From assembly GCA_017163975.1 (NCBI GenBank), contig JAFFSR010000301.1, positions 3,942,001-4,006,000 of the forward strand: DNA of 64,000 bases. Direction: 5' to 3'. Under the pieces are notes generated by a model. That model was not told the DNA's origin. It did no database searches and saw only the letters and a program-made list of their open reading frames with translations. The stretch is from Anastatus disparis (Eukaryota > Arthropoda > Insecta > Hymenoptera > Eupelmidae). Both the position numbers and the translations under genes were made by a program. Positions 11,374-22,600 of the stretch are shown piece by piece (the stretch's first letter is position 1; the number at the start of each line of letters is the position of its first letter).

Positions 11374-14144
11374 TTAAGCCTCGTTAACTCTGATCTACAA
11401 CAAAGACCTTTTAATGCAAACCACTCAAGAACCAACACGATCAAGGCAATCAACTTTTATAACAAACAAATATATATACAAATAAAAAAATGAAATCAAC
11501 AATTACTAATAAGTTTAAATATACATTACCATAAGATACCCAGATAACCACCTGTTAGTTCTATATTGGAATAACACGGAAGACAATAATGCAGATTGAT
11601 TCCTAATCAACATGGAGGAACATATAAGAACATGCACCTAATCCATAATACCTTTGGAAAGTAAAAATCTTCATGAACTGGATCAATCATGCAATGTGAT
11701 AAGAAAAACACATTAGCAATTTCTCCTAAATAAAAGAAAAAATCTATAAGACATAAAAAAATGAATTGTATTTAGATGTCACCTTTTTTTTTGATCACTT
11801 AATATTCCACATACGCTATCATCGGTATAAGAAACGGCAACAATTAATACCATTTTTTCTTAACTAACCTCTGTATATTATTAATCTCTTTGCATGTTCA
11901 CAGAAAAAAAAAAGGAAGCCAAGGATAAATATATGTATGTCTTAACTATTTTCTTAGAAGATGCATGTTTCTTTTACTCCTATGGGCTCGTAGGAGTAGT
12001 TACTATCAGACCTATATGAGACTGATCAATAAACAGCCGTAATAAAAAAAAAAAAAAAAGAAAACAAACAAAAAAAAAAATAAATAAAGTTTGTGGCCGA
12101 CAAGACTCAAAAACTGACAAATCAACATAATACTCCACACACTTACAAAAGCCACTAACGAATCTCTTAAACAAAAAAAAAAAAAAAAAAAAAAAGCATA
12201 GAGAAGACGACTTTGATATATCCATGCACTAAATTAACACTGCATGACAAATACATCTATCTTTCCGCCACAAACAATTTTCCCAGTCCTCGCTTTTTCT
12301 TTTCCTTCTCCTATTCAAAACAAGAATCACAATCAAAGTATCACAGCCTCATCCTGCTATACACACCTAAAGATATTACGAATCAACAAACGAATATCAT
12401 GACGAAAGCAAACATTACGTCACTGATATGACCATCAATCTGTTCTATGTAATCATCAACAAAGAACTTCGAAAAAGAAATTCAGAAATCTAAACTGAAC
12501 GTATACACTACAGCGAGATGAAAATATTCACATCTGCTTATTTATAAGAATTCATCACTATAAACAACATCTTCGCCAGGAAACCATCAATATCATTAAA
12601 ACAGATTCAAGAAAAGCAGAATTTCGTTTTCTCCACACCACTTAAAAAAATTTTACAATACATTCGATAAAATTTGAAACCTCACCAACTTCCTTCACCG
12701 GACGAACGATCATAACTTCAGAACTCTTCACTAGATGAGCGCTAAGAGACTATAAGAAAAGACTAAATCAATCATCACTAACGTTGAAATAAAATAGGAA
12801 ATGAATTAAGTAAGGAAGCAGCACTTCAAAAGAAGACGAAACAACCAACCATGGAGAATTATAAAAATAAAATAGAATGCCACTATATTTTCATAATTAA
12901 ATCTGCAGGAAACCATTACAAAAAAAAAACCAGAATAAAACAGAAGCCAGAACAACTCAACCACACAATTTATAGGACTAAATATCGTACAGAAGACTTT
13001 CGCTGCACCAACGAAACACCAACTATTAACATAAGCTGTTGCAAAATCTACTAACAATACATTTTAAGTTCTAGGACCTCATAATCATAATAACAAGGAT
13101 TGTTATCATTCACCACCATGTGGAGGGATCTTCTTAGTCCCCCCCCCCTCTCTTATCCTTTTGCGATCCTCTCCGATCTAAATAGCAAAATTGCATCTAT
13201 ACATCCTATCAGTATATCCAACTTCATACATTGATTAAGGAAAAACAAACGATAGAAACGGAAATCAAGAAAATCAGGATCTGAGATAAGGGACAAGAGC
13301 AATTTTAGACCACCACATACAGACACATCACGCACCATTATTCGCTATGAACCACGAGGTTTTTCATCAACATAAGTTGCCATACGGCAAAATACAGTAT
13401 AACCATGAGGAGTGTCAACAATCCTAATGCCCTGTTATACCAGGACACAGTATCATGACCATCCTTATCGTAAGAGTATCAAGCATCATACCAAGACAGG
13501 CGTGAAACAGGAAATTCTGTCTTGTGAAAAAAGGTGAAACGTAAGGTCAATTCTTCATCCATCAATTTATTTCGATCATCTATCTCGTCAACTACAAACC
13601 ATTTACAAATATAAGGATCTTAAAGACCAGATTTTTGTATTACATCCACCAAAAAAATATGGTTCTTCGTTATCTACCATAAATAACAGAATAATACATC
13701 CACCATGGATGATCCTTTTACTCGTTATTAATCTATAACGTCAATGAAGGAGCTGGAGCAAAAACCAAGATCAACAACTCAATGTTCATCTATTCTCCCT
13801 ATATCCTCTTCCCACTCACACCTTACTCCCAAGATTCATTTTCCTTTTCTTCCTGATGCTCTACTTAAATCAATGATCACACCACTCTGTTTTCCCTTCT
13901 TTCCCTTCTTTTTTTTTTGGATCCTTCCTAATAATAACAATTTTAATAGTAGAAGTAGCAGTAGATGTAATAATAACACTAGATATAATAATAACACTAG
14001 ATATAATAGTAACAATAGTACTAACAATAATGGTAACAATAGTAATTATAATATCAATACCAATAATAGTTATAATATTAATAATAATAGTAGCAGCAGT
14101 AATAATCAAAATAATAACTATAACAAATAAATGATCTTTTCAGA
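11374..14144. other. Non-coding internal region of LTR element
   Basis: About 2.8 kb where pol would be expected. I see no RT, RNase H or integrase motif, even as a remnant. It has several poly(A) tracts (12040-12060, 12172-12195), a C10 tract at 13141 and many short A-rich frames. Confidence 0.6.
13935..14130. repeat. (AAT/AGT)n trinucleotide-rich tract
   Basis: Irregular AAT, AGT and AAC triplets fill this stretch. They produce an Asn/Ser-rich frame on one strand and Ile/Leu/Val-rich frames on the other. Simple sequence, not a supported gene. Confidence 0.8.
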
Positions 14145-14450
14145 ATGAATTTCGAGAACAAAATAAAAATCCTTCATGATCTCGGCTTTAACCAGGAACA
14201 TTTACTCTACCACATATCGAGTTCAATTACAGAGGAGTTCTGTAAACATCACAGGCGGCCTCAAACTATGATACCTACAATGTTCATCTTGTATCTCCAT
14301 AATGAACCGACAAGCGTCCCGCTTTCTCCATGGAACGAAAACACCCGATATGATCACTTCACAGAACAGACAGTGACGGAGCTACAAAAATACTATTACA
14401 TCAAACCCGGAGGAGAAGAAGAAGAAGAATATGAAGACAAATATTTATAG
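14145..14450 (+). CDS. Small ORF near 3' end of LTR element, function unknown
   Basis: 101 residues starting at an ATG (MNFENKIKILHDLGF...) and ending in an acidic tail (EEEEEYEDKYL). Its composition is balanced and unlike the simple-sequence frames around it, and it lies just upstream of the 3' LTR where some gypsy elements carry an extra gene. No signal peptide, membrane segment or zinc motif is visible. I do not recognise the family. It could be the degraded end of a longer frame. Confidence 0.35.
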   Translation: MNFENKIKILHDLGFNQEHLLYHISSSITEEFCKHHRRPQTMIPTMFILYLHNEPTSVPLSPWNENTRYDHFTEQTVTELQKYYYIKPGGEEEEEYEDKYL

Positions 14451-14634
14451 TGTTATTAAAATTTTTTACACTTAAGTGCGCACACCTTTATAACACCATA
14501 CGCATCCATACCTTTATAAACTCATACACGCTCACACCTTACCCGCGAATGTACCCATTAACCATTCTTGTGAAAAGGAAATTTTTCAATACTGGCCATA
14601 GCTTAAGTTCATCGAGGACGATGAACACTTTTGG

Positions 14635-14643
14635 CTTGGGAGG
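14635..14643 (+). other. Short purine tract before 3' LTR
   Basis: TTGGGAGG directly precedes the TG of the 3' LTR and is the only candidate for plus-strand priming. It is short for a polypurine tract. Confidence 0.45.
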
Positions 14644-15528
14644 TGTAACATCCTAGCTTCTTAAAAAGTTTTTTTATATTTTCTATTTTTTTCTAACTAT
14701 TTCTGCAATGACCAGTATCGAAAAATTCCCTTAATTAATATGCGCCGTCAGTCCGTCGAGGCCACAGGTGTTTTTACTTTGAGAACTGATTAAGATATCG
14801 AAGAATATGCACGCGCCAAAATTGCTATGAGTAAATAGTATAATGTGTACCTTCTTTGACGTCTTAATTAAATCTTAAGTAAACACAAGTGTTCCCAAAA
14901 ATCATGTCACCTCAGCCGCTCCAGGTATAAAAGGCCGGAGAGGGCATTGTTCGACAGCCTTTTGTTACGATAATCTTCTCGACGTGCACCTTATCCTCGG
15001 GCTTCTACACAAGCCACTTTAATTTCACGAGACTAATAGATCGGTCATATCTAGTTTAATTTTTCTTTTCATACTTGTTAATCTCAGTGTTAGAAAAATT
15101 TCAATAATAAAATAATAAATATCCATGCAATAAATCGTGCGTGTGAAATAAAACCATTCCGAATAAACTTGTGTAAAATCAAAACTTGTGCGTGAAATAA
15201 AACATTCTGTAAAAACAAATTGTGCACTAATAAATATCCATGCAATAAATCGTGCGTGTGAAATAAAACCATTCCGAATAAACTTGTGTATAAAAATAAG
15301 AATCATTCCGAATAGACTTGTGTCAAAACAAAACTTGTGCGTGAAATAAAACATTCTGTAAAAACAATTGTGTGCAATAAAAAGGAAATTCACTTCAATA
15401 AAAGCAGTTCCATTTATTGAAAGAACCACCGATCCCATTTCAGACAGGATCAGCGATCAGCAACTAGCCAGCTACAACTAATAGACTACAAACAAGGTAA
15501 GAAATAATAAATTACTGTCGATATATAT

Positions 15529-15616
<88 letters not shown>

Positions 15617-15785
15617 TCCCGGGTTCACGAGCCCGCAAAATAACTTCCCCGTTCGCCTCATAATCTGCCACGCTCACGTCTGAACGCGCATCCGCTCAGC
15701 GTATTCAGACCTGTGATATTCACGGTTATAATTTATATATAAAATAAAATAATTTAACAATATAAAAAAAAGCCGGAACGTCACA
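14644..15785 (+). repeat. 3' LTR (1142 bp)
   Basis: Near-identical to 3411-4516 with scattered substitutions. It is longer by 36 bp mainly because the TA run (about 15540-15584) and TC run (15588-15616) are expanded. The TATA box is at 14926-14933. The small number of differences outside the microsatellites suggests a fairly recent insertion. Confidence 0.9.
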
Positions 15786-16107
15786 ATATAAAATTATGAA
15801 TAAAGCCTTATTGCTAAGGTGCAACTCTCGATTTTTTCCAAGTTATCACACTGAGAGAAATCCTATAATAAATATAACCATAGATTGTATTAAAAATTAC
15901 TATATTATATAGTACGAGTGGGACATTTCTGCGTTATAATAAAAATTACTATATTACATAGTAAAATTTATGAAAACAGATATGTAGAAAAAAATTTTTT
16001 TTTTGTATCCGAAATTTGTCATTGCAATTTTTTAAACTCATTTAATTTATTAATTTAAATTTTATTAATCAATTTTTTTTAAATAAATTACCTAAGAAAA
16101 AAACGGA

Positions 16108-16180
16108 CCTGATGTGGAGTCGAACCCGGGACCTCGAGACTCGAAAGAGTGAACGTTACCGACTGCGCCATTACGACATG
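16108..16180 (-). other. tRNA-like sequence (A and B boxes), probably tRNA-derived
   Basis: On the minus strand TGGCGCAGTCGG (A-box-like, 16159-16170) is followed about 45 bases later by GGTTCGACTCC (B-box-like, 16116-16126), the spacing of a tRNA gene or SINE head. The anticodon arm does not fold convincingly and the acceptor ends do not pair well, so a functional tRNA is unlikely. It lies in the interior of the TIR element at 15849-16963. Confidence 0.4.
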
Positions 16181-16620
16181 TTACTTATAAAATTTCGAAT
16201 CGTCTACATATGTTACACAACTATACTTTCAATTTGGTAGAAAATTTTGAGGTTAGAAATAAATTTACAGATCATCGACTCGACATTACTATTTGAAATA
16301 GTAAAATTTATTATATTCATAATAAAATTTATTATATGCATAATGAAATTTATTATATGCATAATACAATTTATTATCTTTATAACATTAATTCCAACAT
16401 AAGATATCAAATATTTTTACTTTGTCATAACAACTTTTACTATAGCATAATTTTTACTATGTAATATAACAATTTTTCTAATAAGATATAGTTTCATTTC
16501 TTAAACGATTGTTGCCAACCTTATCAAATTTATAGTAATATTTGTTATAAATGTAATAAAAATCGTTATAATGCAGAAATGTCCCAGCTCTCCTATAAAA
16601 TATAGTAATTTTTATTACTA

Positions 16621-16925
16621 CACTGAAAAAAATAGAATCTAGGATCAATGAGAATCCGCTTGGTAGTAGAAGATTTTCGTTTTGTTTTAAGCCATAGTAG
16701 AATTCCGCTTGACTCTAGAGGAAAATCTGCTTCAATGTAATCGACTTCCTTCTAATAGATATTCTGCTACCACCTAGCAGAAATATTTTTGAAGCAACTA
16801 AACTTTAATGTGATGAATATTCATCTTGATTATAGTTATTAGGTACAACTAGATTTCTATTTGATTCAAGAACTAAGAATCAAATAGATTTTTCCTCTTA
16901 CTCCTAGATTCTATTTTTTTCAGTG
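16621..16925. mobile_element. 305-bp TA-flanked MITE (Tc1/mariner type)
   Basis: The ends are CACTGAAAAAAATAGAATCT and its complement, flanked by TA at 16619-16620 and 16926-16927. Its interior carries inverted copies of (G/C)TAG-rich and AGATTTTC/GAAAATCT motifs. TA duplication is typical of Tc1/mariner-related MITEs. It is nested inside the element at 15849-16963. Confidence 0.8.
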
Positions 16926-17387
16926 TATCTATAACTAAAGTTGTAATCTATTTTTCTCAGTGCAGCAGTTCCCTGCTGAAAAAAATGACATGAGATCTCA
17001 TATGAGAACTCACATAAGATCTCACCTGATAAAATAAAAACCTTCCGGAATAAGTACTTCAAAAAATATGTACAACTATAAAAAAATGCAATTTTTAAAA
17101 AATTTAGACAAATCTGCTGATAACTCGGCAAAAATCGAAAGTTGCACGTTAGGAATAAGGCTTTTTTCATAATTTTATACAGGAAAAAATATCTCAAAGT
17201 TAAGAGAAAATCTGAGACTTAAATGTCATAGACTCTTATTGTAAGTCCAAAAATTTGTATACTTATTTTTTTCTTCTTTAACGTCGCTATATTTATGCTA
17301 TTTGTGATGCTAATCAGCAACGGAGCTCGTAAGTGTGTTTGTGAACAAAGCACATGTAACGTACAGTGATGCTTCTATTCATCGGTT

Positions 17388-17461
17388 GCCGAGAGCGGGA
17401 TCCGAACTCAGAACCCCGAGATTACGAATCCAACGCTCTACCGACTAAGCGATTAACCGGC
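17388..17461 (-). other. Degenerate tRNA-Thr(CGT)-like sequence
   Basis: The minus strand reads like a tRNA: an A box TTAGTCGGTAGAGCG, a seven-base loop TTCGTAA that would place anticodon CGT, and a B-box-like GAGTTCGGATCCC. The outer four acceptor pairs form (GCCG with CGGC), but the anticodon stem and the T stem are broken. A pseudo-tRNA or tRNA-derived repeat is more likely than a working gene. Confidence 0.4.
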
Positions 17462-17484
17462 TCTATTTCTAGTATATACTCATA

Positions 17485-18384
17485 CACTGAGAGAAATTTC
17501 ATAGTAAATATTACAAGAATTATAGAACGGTTTACCATGTACACTGGTAACCAACTCATAGACGGACATCTTTGAAATTTTACTATGTAGCTTTGTAAAC
17601 TTTTCCACTGCGTTAAAATTACTATGTTACATAGTAAATTTTATTCCTACACTTAATAAATTCTATATATAATATTCAAACAATAAAAAATTTTTTGACG
17701 ATCATTAAATTTTTATTTTTGAATAGCATATTAATTTCAAATACAAGTATTATTTTGAGAATCGATTTCAAATATAATTGTTATTTTATATTTTCGTACC
17801 TCGCATAACAATAATTTAATCTAGCCTACACCTAAACTAAATATAAACGCATACTATCTAAAAGGTCGCTAGATAACACGCGCGCATTTTAGTAACGGTC
17901 AGATGGATCGGTCTTATATACTAAGTGAACTCAACTCTTACCACTTGCGGGAGTTGGACACAAATTTTAACGTGACAAGCATCAGGATTTTTGAGGTTAA
18001 GATATGTCGATATCGTCAGCTGTTGGTATCGTTCCTCTTGCTTGGAAATCAACTTGCGCATGCGCAAAGGGTATTTTTACAAGAGATTATATAGGGTTTC
18101 TACAATGGATATGAGAAAAATTACTATGTGGACTAGTAAAAATTTGTAGGTATTATTGAAATAATTAAAACATTGGAAATTTTACTATGTTGACATTGTA
18201 ATATTTCAAAAATAGCATTTTAAATAATTTTAGGAACCTAATAAAATTTACTATGAACCTAATAAAATTTACTATGGACTTAATAAAATTTACTATAAAC
18301 GCTAGAAAAAAGAGCACGTTTCACAGTCTGTGACTTGACTACTAGTTTATTCTTGTAATATTTAATATACAATTTCTCTCAGTG
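17485..18384. mobile_element. 900-bp TA-flanked TIR element
   Basis: The ends are CACTGAGAGAAATT and AATTTCTCTCAGTG with TA at 17483-17484 and 18385-18386. The interior repeats TTTACTATG and ACATAGTAA in both orientations. No transposase frame was found. It shares its outermost bases with the element at 15849, so both probably use the same transposase. Confidence 0.75.
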
Positions 18385-18386
18385 TA

Positions 18387-18785
18387 TTAAAAAATGATCA
18401 GCTCTTTTCGTTCGCCTTTAAACGACAATGTAATATTGTCAAATGAGATTAGTTTGTTTATGATTTTATTGATCCACGCCAACATCCATCATTTTATCCT
18501 TTTTCTTATATTTCTTTATCTCTCTTCTTTTTTAAATATATTAACAGAAATAAATACGAGAAAGTCATTATTTAATATCTAATCATTATTTCAATCATTA
18601 TATTTTAACACAAATAAATTTAAAAATTTACAAATTTTATTATTCAAAATTTTGTATTATTCATGAATTTTTATGTTAAAATTTTAACTTCGAAAATCAC
18701 AGAAATAAAATTTGTAAATTTTAACACAAAAATTTGTTTTATCTGTAACACTTATGTATGTTAAAATTACAAATTTTTTCCACTG
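18387..18785. other. Intergenic A+T-rich flank, no gene
   Basis: Contains repeated TTAACACAAA and AAATTTGTAA motifs in both orientations. Its last 25 bases (AATTACAAATTTTTTCCACTG) resemble, in reverse complement, the sequence just beyond copy A of R1 at 3096-3120. That fits it being the target flank of the giant element. Confidence 0.45.
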
Positions 18786-18791
18786 TGTACA

Positions 18792-18998
18792 TTAATGAAA
18801 ATATTTTTTAAATAAAATTTAAGAATCTGTTGAGTAGTAATATATTATTTAAATGATTAAATTATTTACTATTTAGATAGTATTTTAATTTTCAAAAAGT
18901 ATACATTTAAGAAGTCATTTGAATGTAAAAATGTACATTCTTAGTGTATTTATTAGAAATTATAATATTCTTAATATCAGAATAATTTATAATTAATT
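18792..18998 (+). repeat. Left terminal inverted repeat of giant element
   Basis: Matches 57917-58120 in reverse complement at roughly 90 percent by eye, for example AAGAATCTGTTGAGTAGTAA and TATTTAGATAGTATTTTAAT in both. Confidence 0.75.
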
Positions 18999-19377
18999 GA
19001 GAGTCTGAAAAAAGCAGACCACGCTAGATTCTACATCAGGTTTATCAGTAGCTTTTTATGATATTGTTTTCAAACTTTTTAACCTTCTTTTTTGGCAGAT
19101 TATTTGCTACATTATTTACCATCTTATTTGCCACATTCTTATTCTTTCTAGCTTTACGAATTATAACTTGTTACAATATTATAAGCTCGACAAACCTAAC
19201 CTCAAAATATGATACATTCAAAGTTTGTATTATAAATTTTTATGTATAGTATTATGGTGGAATTCTTGAGTTTTCTGCACTAATCTTACAAATTTTATTG
19301 TAACGACAAAACTCGATTAAACGCACCGTTTACCCATAAACTACGATTAGAAATATTATTAGAAGGTGGGCTGCTTC
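18999..19377. repeat. Left arm subterminal region of giant element
   Basis: Bases 19000-19160 are the reverse complement of about 57343-57512 (shared AGTCTGAAAAA.GCAGAC and TTTGGCAGATTATTTGC-like text). 19177-19370 is related to 57715-57905 in the same orientation and to 38245-38340 in the opposite orientation. Non-coding; ends at the gypsy target duplication. Confidence 0.6.
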
Positions 19378-19382
19378 ATGCT

Positions 19383-19614
19383 TGTAATATATGAGTGTGC
19401 ATATGTTTGTAGAATAAATGAGGGCGCTATCATCGACTATATATGTATTGTAAAGCGCTCCCGAAAAGTAGAGTTAGACTAGCCTTGAGCAAGCAAGCAT
19501 GTACGTGTAAGCTATAGGAGCTACTACATTGTATATCAGTTAACATCTAATTAAACGTTTATATAATTAATAAAGATATTAGTTATTGTCATACCTCTCC
19601 ACCACAACATAACA
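19383..19614 (+). repeat. 5' LTR (232 bp)
   Basis: Starts TGTAATATATG and ends CATAACA. Contains AATAAA at about 19411 and AATAAAG near 19569, and a weak TATATATG at about 19438. Same sequence as 24002-24233. Confidence 0.93.
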
Positions 19615-19616
19615 AT

Positions 19617-19629
19617 TGGCGACGAGGAT
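19617..19629 (+). other. Primer-binding site, tRNA-Ser(GCT)
   Basis: TGGCGACGAGGAT lies two bases after the LTR. It is complementary to CCA plus the CCTCGTCG acceptor end of eukaryotic tRNA-Ser(GCT). Minus-strand DNA synthesis would start here. This is why the TTG at 19616 should not be taken as a start codon. Confidence 0.8.
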
Positions 19630-19681
19630 TAAAAAGTGTAAAGATCATAGGGATCGAAGAAAAAAAAAAAAAAAAAAAAAA

Positions 19682-22600
19682 ATGGAGCTCGAAGATAGAC
19701 AAAGAGAACTAAGTCAACGTGAAACGGATTTGAACAATTATCGCCAACAGTTGGTAACGTTTGAAGCACAGTTGAATCAAGAAAAGTTAAAGCTCGAAGA
19801 ACAAAGAAAAAAGATGGAAGCTGCTCAAGGGTTGTTGTCAGTAGCACAAAACACAAATCAACAGGCAACGACAACAGTGGTAAAAGGTACCATAGGCAAT
19901 ATATCTGAATTTGCCTTAGATGATGATTGGACCTTATGGTGTGAGAGGTTGGAAATGTATTTTAGTGCTAACGAAGTGAGCGAAAACAAAAAAGTGTCCT
20001 TGTTATTGACATTATTAGGAAAAGACGGTTACGCACTTCTAAGAAATTTGACAACGCCGGAATTGCCAGCGCAGTTGTCATACGAACGTCTAAAGGAGAC
20101 TATGAAAAATCATTTACAGCCAGCGCCGAGTGTTATAACGGAACGTTATAAATTTAAAGAGTGCAGACAAAGGGATGACGAAGATGTTAAAATGTTTCTG
20201 GCAAAACTCAAAAAGTTGTCTACACATTGTAAATTTGAACAGAACCTAGAAAATAGTATAAGAGACCAATTTGTATGGGGTCTATCAAGCGAAGCTATCA
20301 AGAAAAGGCTGTTAGGAGAAAGAGATTTATCCTATCAAAAGGCAGTAGAACTAGCATTTGCATTGGAATCAGCGAGGAAGGATGCCGCGGAAATGCACTC
20401 ATCAAACGGTAGCAATAGCACAGTAAATTACGTCGCAACAAAGGGTAAGACGACAGACGCGAAGAAGAAAAATGCTGGTATAAAGACGTGCTACTGTTGC
20501 GGGAAGCAGAATCATTTATCTATAAATTGTAAGTTTAAAAACTATGACTGTAATCAATGTGGTAAGAAAGGTCATTTACAAAGTGTTTGTAAGAGTAAGT
20601 TGAAATCGCAGAAGCCAGTGAAACAAAACGGTGATAAAGTATTACAAAGCGTATCGAATCATAGATCGCATAACTTCTTAGAAGAAGTTGAAAGCTTACA
20701 GGGCGATTTTGATAATTTGTTTCACTTAGAAGGGGGAAAAATTAATAACACGGGAGATGTTGAACCTATAACGGTCGAATTAAAAGTTGAAAATTGTTGT
20801 TTAACTTTTGAAGTAGATACTGGCTCCCCGATTTCAGCGATCTCAACAGCGATATATAATAAACAAGAACACCTACAAATGTTAAAATTAAAAGAAACAT
20901 CGCGTTTATTTAAATCGTATCAGGGCAATATTATTAAACCAAAGGGTATTTTAAATGTTGATGTGAGTTACAAAGGTAACACAGCTAACTTAGATTTATT
21001 TGTGATCGATGGAAATAGTGTACCAATAGTTGGACGACAGTGGTTAAAGATACTTGGCATTGTTGTTATTGACAGTCAAAGTGACAAATATATTAAATCG
21101 TTAACAGCGACGCAAATTGATACCAATAAAATCATAAGTAAATTTAAAACAGTTTTTGAAGATAGGTTAGGTACATATTCTAAAGGGAAATTTACGTTAC
21201 AGTTAAAAGAAGGGGCAAAGCCAATATTTTGCAAGCCACGGCCGGTACCTTATGCATTGCGCGAACGGATTGAAAATGAATTAGTTAGATTAGAGAAAGC
21301 TGGTATTATTGAATCGGTAACAACAAGCGACTGGGCGACTCCGATAGTGCCCGTACTTAAGTCAAACGGACAGGTCAGACTATGCGGTGATTTTAAAATT
21401 ACCTTGAATCCGTATCTTGTAAGCAATAAGCATCCTATTCCGCGTGTATCGGACTTGGCAACGAAAATGTCGAAAGCTAAAGTTTTTTCTAAATTGGATC
21501 TCGCGCACGCGTACCAACAAGTTGAGTTGGACGACGAATCTAAAAACTTAGTTACGATAACGACGCATAAAGGACTGTTTAGATATAATAGACTGACGTA
21601 TGGTGTAGCTCCAGCGCCAGGTCTATTTCAGCATGAAATGGAAAAAATCCTGTCGGGCATCGAAGGTGCGACGGTGTATTTCGATGATATTTTTATTTTC
21701 GGTGAAACGCAAAATGAACACGATAATTCATTACATAAAGTATTAACACGTTTTAGTGAGTGCGGTTTAACGGTCAAGCTTGAAAAGTGTGAATTAGGAA
21801 AAACGTGTATACAATTTTTAGGTTATGAGATTGACAGTGAAGGGTTGCATGTTTCTAAAAATAAGGTAGATGCTATATTAAACATTCAAAGACCGCAAAA
21901 TGAAACCGAATTAAAATCATTTCTAGGATTATTAAATTATTATGCAAAGTTCATTAAGAATTACGCTCGTATAGTTAGCCCGTTATATGAGTTATTAAGA
22001 CGAAATATTAAATGGGAGTGGACTAAGGAAAGAGAGGAAGCTTTTCAATCAGCTAAAGCGCGCTTAGCATCGTGCGAAGTCTTAGTTCACTATCGAACGG
22101 ATATACCGGTTAAAATAACGTGTGATGCTTCTCCAAAAGGACTAGGCGCGGTGCTTTCACATGTATTTCCGAACGGCGTAGAACGTCCAATTGCGTTTGC
22201 ATCGCGAGTACTTACGTCAGCTGAGAAACATTACTCACAGTTAGACAGAGAAGCGTTAGGGTTAACGTTTGGTGTAAAAACTTTTCACCAGTATGTATAT
22301 GGGAGGAATTTTATTCTTGAAACCGATCATAAGCCATTAATATTTATTTTTGGAGATAAAAAAGGTTTACCGCAAATGGCCGCGAGTCGTGTACAACGTT
22401 GGGCGGTGTTTTTAGCAGGTTATGATTTTACTATACAGCACATAAAAGGAACGGAAAATTGTCCAGCAGATTCATTATCGCGTATACAGATGTCAGGGTA
22501 TAAAGAATCTACTAAAAACGATGTTACGAATGACTATAATTATTTAAACTTTGTATGTGAAAATGTTAAATCGATCGATTGTAAGGTAATTAAGGAAGAA

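Larger units (their letters stand above)
3411..15785 (+). mobile_element. 12.4-kb LTR retroelement, gag-pro only
   Basis: Long direct repeats (3411-4516 and 14644-15785) bound this element. Both start TGTAACATCC and end GTCACA, and are flanked by ATAT at 3407-3410 and 15786-15789. Between them are a 4.4-kb untranslated leader, a gypsy-type gag, a protease-like frame and 3.3 kb without a clear gene. No reverse transcriptase, RNase H or integrase motif is seen in any frame. The Gag is of the mdg1/errantivirus style of Ty3/gypsy elements. It is best read as a large non-autonomous derivative that would need pol supplied from elsewhere. The inverted arm at 17100-17225 gives a paralogous unoccupied site. 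Confidence 0.85.
15849..16963. mobile_element. TIR element with CACTGAG ends, CA target duplication
   Basis: The ends are CACTGAGAGAAAT and ATTTTTCTCAGTG, and inverted similarity continues inward (GGGACATTTCTGC at about 15921 against GCAGAAATGTCCC at 16575). It is flanked by CA on both sides. The paralogous arm at 17110-17125 has GTTATCAGCAG with a single CA and no insert. It holds a nested 305-bp element and a tRNA-like stretch. Interior simple A+T repeats of the type TAATAAAATTTATTATA lie near 16310-16380. No transposase is visible. Confidence 0.65.
3347..17241. mobile_element. Harbinger-like palindromic MITE, split by later insertions
   Basis: The left end (3347-3410, then 15790-15848) and the right end (16964-17241) are inverted copies of each other. 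Both contain TCTC(A/G)GATTTTCTC(C/T)TAAC and the following TTTGAGATATTTTTT. TAA lies just outside both ends (3344-3346, 17242-17244), a TWA duplication as in PIF/Harbinger elements. Removing the nested LTR element and the nested TIR element leaves about 400 bp. The same end motif recurs in the 664-bp element at 34709-35372, so the two probably belong to one family. No transposase is present. Confidence 0.65.

Noticed and set aside
13744..14130. 128-residue Asn/Ser-rich frame and its minus-strand Leu/Ile-rich shadows
   Set aside because: Trinucleotide simple sequence with no conserved features.
19616..19681. Start of the gypsy polyprotein at the TTG at 19616
   Set aside because: That TTG is in the tRNA-Ser primer-binding site; the first ATG is at 19682 after the A-run.
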